The notes under the pieces: generated by a model
The model's input: the letters and a program-made list of their open reading frames with translations, nothing else
What the model was told of the DNA's origin: nothing
The model's database searches: none
Source of the DNA: CAWJKP01 sp963843465
GTDB taxonomy: Bacteria > Planctomycetota > Planctomycetia > Pirellulales > Thermoguttaceae
DNA: 64,000 nucleotides
Reading direction: 5' to 3'
Assembly (NCBI GenBank): GCA_963843465.1
Contig: CAWJKP010000002.1
Location: forward strand, 620,001 to 684,000
In this document: positions 47,449 through 55,114 of the stretch, piece after piece
How the letters are laid out: every line of letters starts with the position of its first letter
How positions within the stretch are numbered: the first letter of the stretch is position 1
Translations under genes and position numbers: made by a program

Positions 47449-49668
47449 ATGCCCGCGTTCAACCATGCATTGCTGCTCTGGGGCCTGCTGGCCGCCGGTC
47501 TGCCCGTGTTGATCCACCTGATCAACATGATGCGCCACCGCCGGGTCCGCTGGGCGGCCATGGAGTTCTTGCTGCTCAGCCAGAAGAAGCACCGCACCTG
47601 GATCCTGCTCAAGCAACTGCTGCTCTTGCTGCTGCGGATGGCCGCCGTGTCGCTGGTCGTGCTGGCCGTGGCGGGGCCCGTGCTGAACAATGAGTTCGGC
47701 AGCCGGCTGGGCAGCAGCAAGACCCACCACTTCGTGCTCTTGGACGACAGCTTCTCGATGTCCGACCGCTGGGACGACACCAGCGCGATGGCCCAGGCCA
47801 AGGCGGTGGTCGCGCGGATCGCCGCCCTGGCTTCCCGCCAGGTCCAGCCGCAGACCTTCACGCTCTTGCGTTACTCGCAAGCCGTCCGCCCGCCCGGCGA
47901 CCGCCGCGCCGACTTCGTCAAGGAGTCGGTCAACACCGATTTTCTCGGCCGGCTGCGCCGCTTGCTGGGCGGACTGAAGACCTCGCTCTCGGCCGCCGGT
48001 CCGCTGCCGGCCGTGGAGGCCGTCGGGCAATACCTGGAGCAGTCGAAGAACGAGCGCCGCGTGCTCTACCTGTTGACCGACTTCCGCACGCGGCAGTGGA
48101 ACGAGCCGGGCGAGCTGCGCGGCCGCCTGGCCCGGCTCAGCGCCTCGGGGGTCGAGATCCACCTGATCAACTGCGTGGAGACGGAGCACGCCAACCTGGC
48201 GATCAGCGACCTGCGTCCCGGCCGCGGCACGCGGGCGGCCGGGGTGCCGCTGTTCATGGAGGTCACCGTGGCGAACTTCGGCCCGGCCGCGGTCCGCGAC
48301 GTGCCGGTGATGATCGAGTCCGACGACCAGGCCCTGCCCGCGGTCAAGACGGGCGAGATCCCGCCGGGCAAGACGGTCAAGGCGCGATTCCCCGTCTACT
48401 TTGCCGCCCCCGGCCCGCACCGCGTCAAGGCCCGGCTGGAGAGCGACACGATCGTCGAGGACAACGAGCGCTGGTGCGCGATCGCTTTCCCCGCCGGTCT
48501 GCCGGTGCTGTTGATCGACGGCGACCCCGAGGCCCGCGACGCGGCCTATCTGGCCGCCGCGCTGGACCCCGGCCGGCCGGTGGTCACCGGCATCCAGCCG
48601 CGGATCGAGAAGCCCCGCTTCCTCAGCCTCAACGTCCTGGACGGCTTCCGGGCCATCTACCTGTTGAACGTCGAGCGGTTGGACGCCTCGGCCGTCGCGG
48701 CGGTGGAGAAGTACGTGGCCGGCGGCGGGGGACTGGGCGTGTTCCTCGGCCCGCGGTCCTCGACGAAGTTTCTCAACGAGGTGCTTTACCGGGGCGGGAA
48801 AGGCATTTTCCCTCTGCCGGTCAGCGGCGAGGCGTCGCTGTTGATCGACCGCTTGCAGAAGACGCCGGACCTGGAAGTCGGCGCGCACCCGATCTTCAGC
48901 GTCCTGGCCGGCAAGCGGAACAGTTTCATTGCCATGGTGAACGTCGAGCGGTACGTTGCCGCGGCCAAGGGCTGGAAGCCGGCGCCCGACTCGGGAGTGC
49001 AAGTGATCGCCCACCTCCGCAACGGCGCCCCGCTGGCCGTCGAGCGGAGTTTCGGCGAAGGGAAGGTGGTGGCCTTCCTGACCACGGCGGCCCCGGAGTG
49101 GAACAACTGGGCCCGCAACAACCCCAGCTTCCCCGTGGCGATGCAGGAGATGCAGGCCTACCTCTCCCGCGAGCCGGCCGATACCGCGCGGCTGGTCGGC
49201 ACGCCGCTGGTGGTCAAGCTGCCGCCGTCGCAGTACGACCGCGCGGTCCGCTTCACTTCGCCCGACAAGGAAGCCCTGCCGGCCGCCGTCAACGCCCTGC
49301 CCACCTCCGACGGCATGCTCACGGCCAGCCTCACGGCCACCGATTTCTGCGGCATCTACCAGGCCCGCCTGCGGCGCAGCGACGGGCAAGAGGAGACGCG
49401 GGAGTTCGCCTACAACGTCGAGCCCGACGAGGGCGACCTGCGGATGGTCCCCGCAGCGCAGTTGGCCAAGCAATACCTCGGCGTGGCCCGTTATCAGCGG
49501 GCGGCCGATTTCCAGTCGGCCGGCGAAAGCCAGGCCGGCTACGAAATGACCGACCTCTTGCTCTACGTCTTGGTGGGACTGTTGATCCTCGAGCAACTCC
49601 TGGCCTGGTCGGCCAGCTATCACCGTTCGTCCCGGCCGGCCTTCAGCCCAGCGCGAGGTGCCGCATGA
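47449..49668 (+). CDS. BatA-like membrane protein with vWA domain
   Basis: About 739 residues. The N-terminus MPAFNHALLLWGLLAAGLPVLIHLINMMRHRRVRWAAMEFLLLSQKKHR is the BatA (aerotolerance-type) double-helix module. A vWA domain follows with MIDAS DDSFSMSDRW. The rest is a long periplasmic part with a CARDB/DUF4159-like region and a GATase-like segment (VLLIDGDPEARDAAYLAAAL), then a C-terminal helix YVLVGLLILEQLLAWSA. ATG 47449 is preferred over TTG 47446. Bat-type proteins act in envelope stress tolerance with MoxR. Its stop (ATGA at 49665) overlaps an ATG reading into a repeat insertion (see 49650). Confidence 0.88.
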   Translation: MPAFNHALLLWGLLAAGLPVLIHLINMMRHRRVRWAAMEFLLLSQKKHRTWILLKQLLLLLLRMAAVSLVVLAVAGPVLNNEFGSRLGSSKTHHFVLLDDSFSMSDRWDDTSAMAQAKAVVARIAALASRQVQPQTFTLLRYSQAVRPPGDRRADFVKESVNTDFLGRLRRLLGGLKTSLSAAGPLPAVEAVGQYLEQSKNERRVLYLLTDFRTRQWNEPGELRGRLARLSASGVEIHLINCVETEHANLAISDLRPGRGTRAAGVPLFMEVTVANFGPAAVRDVPVMIESDDQALPAVKTGEIPPGKTVKARFPVYFAAPGPHRVKARLESDTIVEDNERWCAIAFPAGLPVLLIDGDPEARDAAYLAAALDPGRPVVTGIQPRIEKPRFLSLNVLDGFRAIYLLNVERLDASAVAAVEKYVAGGGGLGVFLGPRSSTKFLNEVLYRGGKGIFPLPVSGEASLLIDRLQKTPDLEVGAHPIFSVLAGKRNSFIAMVNVERYVAAAKGWKPAPDSGVQVIAHLRNGAPLAVERSFGEGKVVAFLTTAAPEWNNWARNNPSFPVAMQEMQAYLSREPADTARLVGTPLVVKLPPSQYDRAVRFTSPDKEALPAAVNALPTSDGMLTASLTATDFCGIYQARLRRSDGQEETREFAYNVEPDEGDLRMVPAAQLAKQYLGVARYQRAADFQSAGESQAGYEMTDLLLYVLVGLLILEQLLAWSASYHRSSRPAFSPARGAA

Positions 49669-49859
49669 GCGCGCTTGGGAGTGCGGCGACTTGTCGCCGC
49701 TTTTGCGGAGTATTCACCACGAAAAGGCTACGCGGCAGTTCGCCTGAAATCTGTCTCCTGCTCCCTTCCGGCCGCCCCCGAGAAAGCGGTGACAAGTCGC
49801 CGCACTCCAAGATTTCGCCTGGTCTGAGGCTAGTGCGAGGTGCCGCATGAGTGCGCTTG
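49650..49859. repeat. REP pair F3 flanked by a 28-bp near-perfect direct repeat
   Basis: Positions 49650-49677 and 49832-49859 match at 26 of 28 bases (core GCGAGGTGCCGCATGAG). Between them lie 154 bases containing GCGGCGACTTGTCGCCGC and its inverted copy. Each direct-repeat copy carries an ATGA stop/start overlap, so both neighbouring genes keep their junction. Confidence 0.9.
49665..49850 (+). CDS. 61-codon ORF created by the repeat insertion
   Basis: ATG 49665 overlaps the stop of the vWA gene. The frame runs through the inserted repeat (ending ESGDKSPHS...LRLVRGAA) and stops on a TGA that overlaps ATG 49847 of the next gene. It probably has no function as a protein, but it could keep translating ribosomes moving between the two genes. 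Confidence 0.3.
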   Translation: MSALGSAATCRRFCGVFTTKRLRGSSPEICLLLPSGRPRESGDKSPHSKISPGLRLVRGAA

Positions 49860-52450
49860 CGTCACCTCCCCTTTTCCTGGCCGCCGCCGTTTCCCGCGTT
49901 CACTTCGAGTGGGGGAGGGTGCCCGCCGATCCCGCCCTGGTTGTGCCCTTCTGGGCCGGCGTGGCCGTGTTGTTCCTCGTCCTGGCCCTGATCGTCTGGT
50001 CCATCTACCGCCGCGACTGGCTGGAACTTCCGCGGGCGTGGGGGATCCTGCTGGCCCTGGTCCGCACGCTGGTCTTCGTGGGCCTGATCGTCCTCTTTCT
50101 CCAGCCGCAATGGCGGACCGAGCAAGAGGAGGTGCGAAACTCGCGGGTCGTGGTGCTGGCCGACACCAGCTCGAGCATGGGGCTGGTCGATGCCGACGCC
50201 TCGGCTTCACGCGGCGCCTCGACCGGGGGCAAGAGCCGGGTGCAAGCCGTGGCGGCGGCCCTGGGAAAGACCGACTTCCTCTCACAGCTTCGCAAAACGC
50301 ACGAGGTCGTCGTGCTGCACTTCGACCGCCAGACCAACCGTATCGTCGCGCTCGACAAGCTGCCGCCCGAACGTACTCGTCACGCTCCGCGTGACGCAGG
50401 CCCTGGCGCGGAGCGTTCTGAACGTACTCGTCACGCTCCGCGTGACGCAGGCCCTCACGCGGAGCGTGAGGAGTACAGCGGCCCCCCTCACGCGGAGCGT
50501 GAGGAGTACGCGAAGATCGATTGGGAAAAGGTGCTCCAGCCCTCCGGCCCCGAAACGCGGCTGGGCCAGGCCCTGCGACAGGTGATCCTCGACGAGCGGC
50601 GCTCGCCGATCGCGGGGATCATCGTCTTCACCGACGGCGGCCAGAACGCCGGCATCGCCCCCGAGACGGCCGTGAAGATGGCCCAGGAGGCGAAGATCCC
50701 CATCTTCCCCGTGGGCGTCGGCTCCGACCGGCTGCCGATCAACGTCCGCGTGGCCCGCATCGAGGCCTTGCCCCGGGCTTACCCCGGCGATCCCTATACG
50801 GTCCACGGCCTGATTCAGACTCAAGGTCAGGCCGATGTCCTGGCCGGCCGGCCGCTGACCGTGCAGTTGCTGCTCCGCGCGGCCGACCGCGGCAAGTCGC
50901 AGCCGGGCACGGGCACGGTGGTCGATAGCCGGCAGGTGATCCTCGGCACCAGCGGCCGGTCGGTCCCGGTGCAGTTCGAGATCACGCCCAAAACCATCGG
51001 CCGGCAGGTGGTCTGCCTGCGGATCCTTCCTCCGCCGGAAGATCACAACCCTGGCGACGACTTCCGCGAGGCCGAGGTCGAGGTGGTGGACCGCAAGGAC
51101 CACGTGCTCCTCTTCGCCGGCGGCCCGACCCGCGAATACGGCTTCGTGCGGCCGCTTTTGTACCGCGACAAGTCGATCATCGTCGACGTCTTGCTGGAAA
51201 CGGCCCAGCCGGGCCTTTCGCAGGAGGCCAACCGCATCCTGGACACCTTCCCCGCCACGCGGGAAGAGTTGTACGACTACGACTGCATCGTGGCCTTCGA
51301 TCCCAACTGGCGCTCGCTCACCACGGCCCAGGTCGACCTGCTGGAGAGCTGGGTGGCCGAGCAGGCCGGGGGACTGATCGTGATCGCCGGACCGGTCTAC
51401 ATGGGCGAGGCGGTCAACGGCTGGCTGCAAGATCCGGCGATGGCCAAGATCCGCGCCCTCTACCCGGTCGAGTTCATCCGCCGGGCGACGACCTTGGACA
51501 TCGACAACGTGGCCACCAAGGAGCCCTGGCCGCTGGACTTTACCCGCGAAGGTCTGGAGGCGGAGTTCCTCTGGCTGGCCGACGGCGAGGCCGCCAACCA
51601 GCAGGCCTGGGCATCGTTTCCCGGCGTTTACAGTTACTTCCCGGTCCGCGGTCCGAAACCGTCGGCCTGGGTCTTCGCCCGCTTCTCGGATCCCCGGGCG
51701 GGGGTCTCCGGGCAGCAGCCGGTCTACCTGGCCGAGCAGTTCTACGGCTCGGGGCGCGTCTTCTTCCAGGGCAGCGGCGAGATGTGGCGCCTACGGCAGA
51801 TCGAGCCCGCCTACTTCGATCGCCACTACACCCGCTTGATCCGCCACGTGGCCCAAGGCCGGGCCTTGCGGGAGTCCAGCCGCGGCACGTTGCTGGTCGG
51901 CCAGGACCAGTACATGCTGGGCGACACGGTGGAGATTCGGGCGCAGCTCACCAATGCCCAGCTCGCCCCGTTGACCGCCCCCAGTGTGACCCTGGAGGTC
52001 TTCCACGAGCAGGGCAACCAAGTCCAGACCATTACCCTCCGCCCGGATCCCAGCCGGATTGGCGCGTTTGCCGGGCAAGTGACGGTGCTCAAAGAGGGCG
52101 ATTACCGCCTGGAGCTGCTGGTGCCCGAGTCGGCCAACCTGCGGCTCACCCGGCGGATCCAGGTCTCCTTGCCCAACTTGGAACAGCAGAACCCGCAGCG
52201 GAACGACAAGCTGCTCTCGCGGATCGCCCAGGCCACGCAAGGCAAATACTACAGCTCGATCGACCTGGCGATCGGTCCTGCGGCCAAGTTCCCGCTGGTG
52301 TCCCAGCTCAAGGACCGGACCACGATCATTACCTCTCCCACGGCCCCCGACCCGCGCTGGGAGTTGGACTGGCTGCGCTGGATGATGTATGCGCTTTGCG
52401 GCCTGCTTTGCCTGGAGTGGCTGGTTCGCCGCCTCTTGAAGCTGGCCTGA
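49847..52450 (+). CDS. Membrane-anchored vWA/GATase-like protein with internal REP array
   Basis: 867 residues. Two N-terminal helices (ALVVPFWAGVAVLFLVLALIVWSIY; ILLALVRTLVFVGLIVLFLQP) lead to a vWA domain with MIDAS VVVLADTSSSMG and GIIVFTDGGQNAG. A segment YDCIVAFDPNWRSLTTAQVDLLESWVAEQAGGLIVIAGP is glutamine-amidotransferase-like, as in DUF4159/GATase-1 vWA proteins. A C-terminal helix (MMYALCGLLCLEWLVRRLLK) closes it. About residues 176-221 are translated repeats of family F9 (RTRHAPRDAG...HAEREEY) inserted within the vWA domain, between TNRIVALDKLPPE and YAKIDWEK. The start is translationally linked to the upstream gene by ATGA. Confidence 0.88.
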   Translation: MSALASPPLFLAAAVSRVHFEWGRVPADPALVVPFWAGVAVLFLVLALIVWSIYRRDWLELPRAWGILLALVRTLVFVGLIVLFLQPQWRTEQEEVRNSRVVVLADTSSSMGLVDADASASRGASTGGKSRVQAVAAALGKTDFLSQLRKTHEVVVLHFDRQTNRIVALDKLPPERTRHAPRDAGPGAERSERTRHAPRDAGPHAEREEYSGPPHAEREEYAKIDWEKVLQPSGPETRLGQALRQVILDERRSPIAGIIVFTDGGQNAGIAPETAVKMAQEAKIPIFPVGVGSDRLPINVRVARIEALPRAYPGDPYTVHGLIQTQGQADVLAGRPLTVQLLLRAADRGKSQPGTGTVVDSRQVILGTSGRSVPVQFEITPKTIGRQVVCLRILPPPEDHNPGDDFREAEVEVVDRKDHVLLFAGGPTREYGFVRPLLYRDKSIIVDVLLETAQPGLSQEANRILDTFPATREELYDYDCIVAFDPNWRSLTTAQVDLLESWVAEQAGGLIVIAGPVYMGEAVNGWLQDPAMAKIRALYPVEFIRRATTLDIDNVATKEPWPLDFTREGLEAEFLWLADGEAANQQAWASFPGVYSYFPVRGPKPSAWVFARFSDPRAGVSGQQPVYLAEQFYGSGRVFFQGSGEMWRLRQIEPAYFDRHYTRLIRHVAQGRALRESSRGTLLVGQDQYMLGDTVEIRAQLTNAQLAPLTAPSVTLEVFHEQGNQVQTITLRPDPSRIGAFAGQVTVLKEGDYRLELLVPESANLRLTRRIQVSLPNLEQQNPQRNDKLLSRIAQATQGKYYSSIDLAIGPAAKFPLVSQLKDRTTIITSPTAPDPRWELDWLRWMMYALCGLLCLEWLVRRLLKLA
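50373..50509. repeat. Multi-copy REP array, family F9, inside the vWA gene
   Basis: Two left arms (GTACTCGTCACGCTCCGCG...) with partial right arm between them, then a full right arm (CTCACGCGGAGCGTGAGGAG) and a further duplicated right arm. All are in frame, adding about 46 codons. Confidence 0.92.
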
Positions 52451-52458
52451 GTACGAAC

Positions 52459-52497
52459 TCCCCTCTCCCTCCGGGAGAGGGGAAGGGGGTGAGGGGA
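52459..52497. repeat. CCCTCTCCCTCCGGGAGAGG repeat, family F17
   Basis: Hairpin CCCCTCTCCCTCCGGGAGAGG with a GGGGGTGAGGGG tail. The same element is at 61490. This motif is known to me as an intergenic repeat in many unrelated bacteria. Confidence 0.85.
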
Positions 52498-52594
52498 TTG
52501 ACGGGATAAGCGACTCAAATGCCGCAGAAAGGTAGAATTGAGGGCGCGTAGGAATCGGCGAAAACCCTAAACGGTTATCCACTTGGCTCAAGTT

Positions 52595-52819
52595 CGTCGC
52601 GTAGCGACGTGATGATGGTAGCCGTGGGTTTTAACCCACGGGTCTGGCGGCGAGAAATTGTTCGTCGGCATGAATTACGCCCGAAAAGGCTCACGGCGGA
52701 AGACGAAGAAGTAGCAACCCAGTAATCTCAATCGTCGCTACGCGACGAACGGAAGGTGTGGCGCCATGCGTTCCGTGGGTTGAAACCCACGGCTACCGTC
52801 GTAGCGTCGCTACGCGACG
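52595..52819. repeat. Compound REP cluster (families F12 and CGTCGC type)
   Basis: CGTCGCGTAGCGACG (52595), GTAGCCGTGGGTTTTAACCC (52618), CGTCGCTACGCGACG (52733), inverted CCGTGGGTTGAAACCCACGG with CTAC (52773), and CGTCGCTACGCGACG (52805). Two hairpin types interleaved fill the 428-base gap before the DUF4175-like gene. Confidence 0.88.
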
Positions 52820-52877
52820 CGGAATTTCCGATCACTTGAATGCGTTCTTTGAGTCAACTGGACAACCACTAATCCCT

Positions 52878-55112
52878 ATGACCGGCAACCCTAATCCGCT
52901 CCAGATCGCTCCGGCCATCCGGAATCTGTTGGACGCCTTGCGCAGGCGAATCCGACGGTATGTCTGGCTCCAAGGGGTGGCCGTTTCCGTCGCCTGGCTG
53001 GGGTTGGGTTTCTGGGCTAGTCTACTATTAGACTGGGGCTTTGAGCCACCCGCGGCGATCCGCATCGCTATCCTGGCCCTGATCCTGGCGGGCTTCTTGG
53101 CACTAGGGTATCGCCTGGTCTTTCGCAGGGTCCGCACACGGCTCAGCGACGGGAGCATGGCCATGCTGCTGGAACGCCGCTTCCCGCAGTTCAACGAGAG
53201 CCTGCTCACGGTGGTGGAACTCTCCGGCCGGCAGCTCGATCCCCAGGAGTGCAGCCCGGCGATGCTCGGCCGCACCTGTCGGGAAGCCGAGTCGCCCGTG
53301 ACCGGCGTGCGGCTGGGGAAGATCTTCAACCCCTTGCCTTTGCGCCAGGGCGTGGCGGCGGCGCTGGTGCTTGCGGCGACGGTGGCAGCCTTCGGGACGT
53401 TTCTGCCGGGCGGGTTTCAAGTCTGGCTGCGGCGTAATTTGCTGTTGTCCAACGAGCTTTGGCCGCGGCGGACGCGGCTGGTGGTCGATGGTTTTCCCCA
53501 GGGGTGGACCAAGGTTGCCCGGGGGGACGACCTGGTGGTGGTCGCCAAGGCCGAGCTGCGCAAGCCGTGGGTGGCGCCGGCGACGGTCGAGATCCGCTAC
53601 CGCAGCGAGGAAGGCGCCCGGCTGCGGGCCACGATGAGCCGCGAGGGGAAGCCCAACCCGGCCAAGGACCGCTTCCAGGAATACTCGCACACCTTTGCGG
53701 GTGTTGCCGCCCCGATCCGTTTCGACGTGGTCGGCGGGGACGACGCCGTGCGGGGACTGCGGATCGAGGTCGTCGACAGCCCCACGATCGTCGCCATGCG
53801 GCTTAACTGCCGCTATCCGCCCTACATGGGCCGGCCGCCGCGGACGCTGCCGGCGGTAGGCGTGATGCAGATCCCGCGGGGAACGGAAGTCACGCTCCTG
53901 GCCAAGAGCAACAAGGACCTGGTGAGCGTGCAGGTCGAATCCGGGCAGGAGGAGCCACGGCGCGCCGCCGAGGTCATCCATCCGGACCCCGCGGCGCCCC
54001 GCGATTTCCACTACCGCATTGACAGCCTCAACGAAGACCGCACGCTGCTGTTCACCGTCGCCGACACCGACGGCATCAAGAGCCGCGAGCCGGTGCGGCT
54101 GGGACTGGCCGTGCTCAACGATGAGAAGCCGCAGCTTGCCCTGCAGCTCCGCGGCATCGGCTCGGCGATCACTGCCAAGGCCCGGGTGCCGGTGGCCGGC
54201 CAGGTGACCGACGATTACGGCGTGGCCCGGATCTGGTTCGAGTACGCCATCGACCAGCAGAAGCCGGCGACCGTGCCGATCCGCACCTTTCAGGGCAATC
54301 CCACGGACATCGCGCTGGGCGAGGCCCTGGAAGTCCCTCCCCTGGGCCTCAAGCCCGGCCAGAAGCTGCTTTTGCACGTCGAGGCGGAGGACCGCTACAA
54401 TTTGACCGGCAAGCCCAACGTCGGCCAGTCCGATCGCTGGACCCTGGACGTGGTCACCCCCGAGAAGCTTCGCACGCTGCTGGATTCCCGCGAGTTGGCC
54501 TTGCGGCAGCGGTTCGAGGCCCTGATCCAGGACGTGACCGAGAGCCGCGACTGGCTTCTGCGGGCGGAGTTTTCCGGCAAGCCCGCCGCGGCGGAGGGCA
54601 AGCACGATGGCAAGGGCGGCTCGCGCGCCCTGGTTTCCCCCGCGACGACGGCGTCGACCGAATGGCTGCTGGTCGTCGAGCGGACCGCACAGAACAGCCA
54701 GAAGGACGCCCGCGAGACCAGCGGCGTGGCCGAAAGCATCCTCGACATCCGCGATGAGCTGGTCAACAACCGCATCGACACCCCGGAGCTGAAGCGGCGG
54801 CTGGAAATTCAGATCGCCGCGCCGCTGACGGAGATTGCCGAAAAGATGTTCCCCGAGCTGGACCGCCTGCTGGACCAGGTGCAGGCCGCGCGGAACGACC
54901 GGGACGCGAGCATCGCCGGCCGGGGAAAGGCCGTCGTCGAGATGAACCGGATGCTGGCCTTGATGCAGCAAGTGCTGGGCCGTATGATCGAATTGGAGGA
55001 CTTTAACGAGGCGGTCGAGTTGTTGCGGACGATCATCGATCGGCAGAAACAGCTCGATCACGAGACCGAGCAGCGGCACAAGCAGAAACTTCACGAACTG
55101 CTGGAGAAGTAG
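52878..55112 (+). CDS. DUF4175-like membrane protein with coiled-coil tail
   Basis: 744 residues from ATG 52878, the start of the conserved part (LQIAPAIRNLLDALRRRIRRYVWLQ); an in-frame upstream ATG would read through the REP cluster. Two N-terminal helix pairs (VSVAWLGLGFWASLLLDW, IAILALILAGFLALGYRLVF) and a third near residue 150 are followed by a long periplasmic beta-rich region, then a helical tail (RNDRDASIAGRGKAVVEMNRMLALMQQVLGRMIELEDFNEAVELLRTII). This resembles DUF4175 proteins found with Bat/vWA genes. It ends two bases before the next gene's ATG. Confidence 0.75.
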   Translation: MTGNPNPLQIAPAIRNLLDALRRRIRRYVWLQGVAVSVAWLGLGFWASLLLDWGFEPPAAIRIAILALILAGFLALGYRLVFRRVRTRLSDGSMAMLLERRFPQFNESLLTVVELSGRQLDPQECSPAMLGRTCREAESPVTGVRLGKIFNPLPLRQGVAAALVLAATVAAFGTFLPGGFQVWLRRNLLLSNELWPRRTRLVVDGFPQGWTKVARGDDLVVVAKAELRKPWVAPATVEIRYRSEEGARLRATMSREGKPNPAKDRFQEYSHTFAGVAAPIRFDVVGGDDAVRGLRIEVVDSPTIVAMRLNCRYPPYMGRPPRTLPAVGVMQIPRGTEVTLLAKSNKDLVSVQVESGQEEPRRAAEVIHPDPAAPRDFHYRIDSLNEDRTLLFTVADTDGIKSREPVRLGLAVLNDEKPQLALQLRGIGSAITAKARVPVAGQVTDDYGVARIWFEYAIDQQKPATVPIRTFQGNPTDIALGEALEVPPLGLKPGQKLLLHVEAEDRYNLTGKPNVGQSDRWTLDVVTPEKLRTLLDSRELALRQRFEALIQDVTESRDWLLRAEFSGKPAAAEGKHDGKGGSRALVSPATTASTEWLLVVERTAQNSQKDARETSGVAESILDIRDELVNNRIDTPELKRRLEIQIAAPLTEIAEKMFPELDRLLDQVQAARNDRDASIAGRGKAVVEMNRMLALMQQVLGRMIELEDFNEAVELLRTIIDRQKQLDHETEQRHKQKLHELLEK

Positions 55113-55114
55113 CC

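Noticed and set aside
47419..49623. 734-residue frame opposite the BatA-like gene
   Set aside because: Antisense shadow: the plus strand encodes clear BatA and vWA motifs and the minus frame has none.
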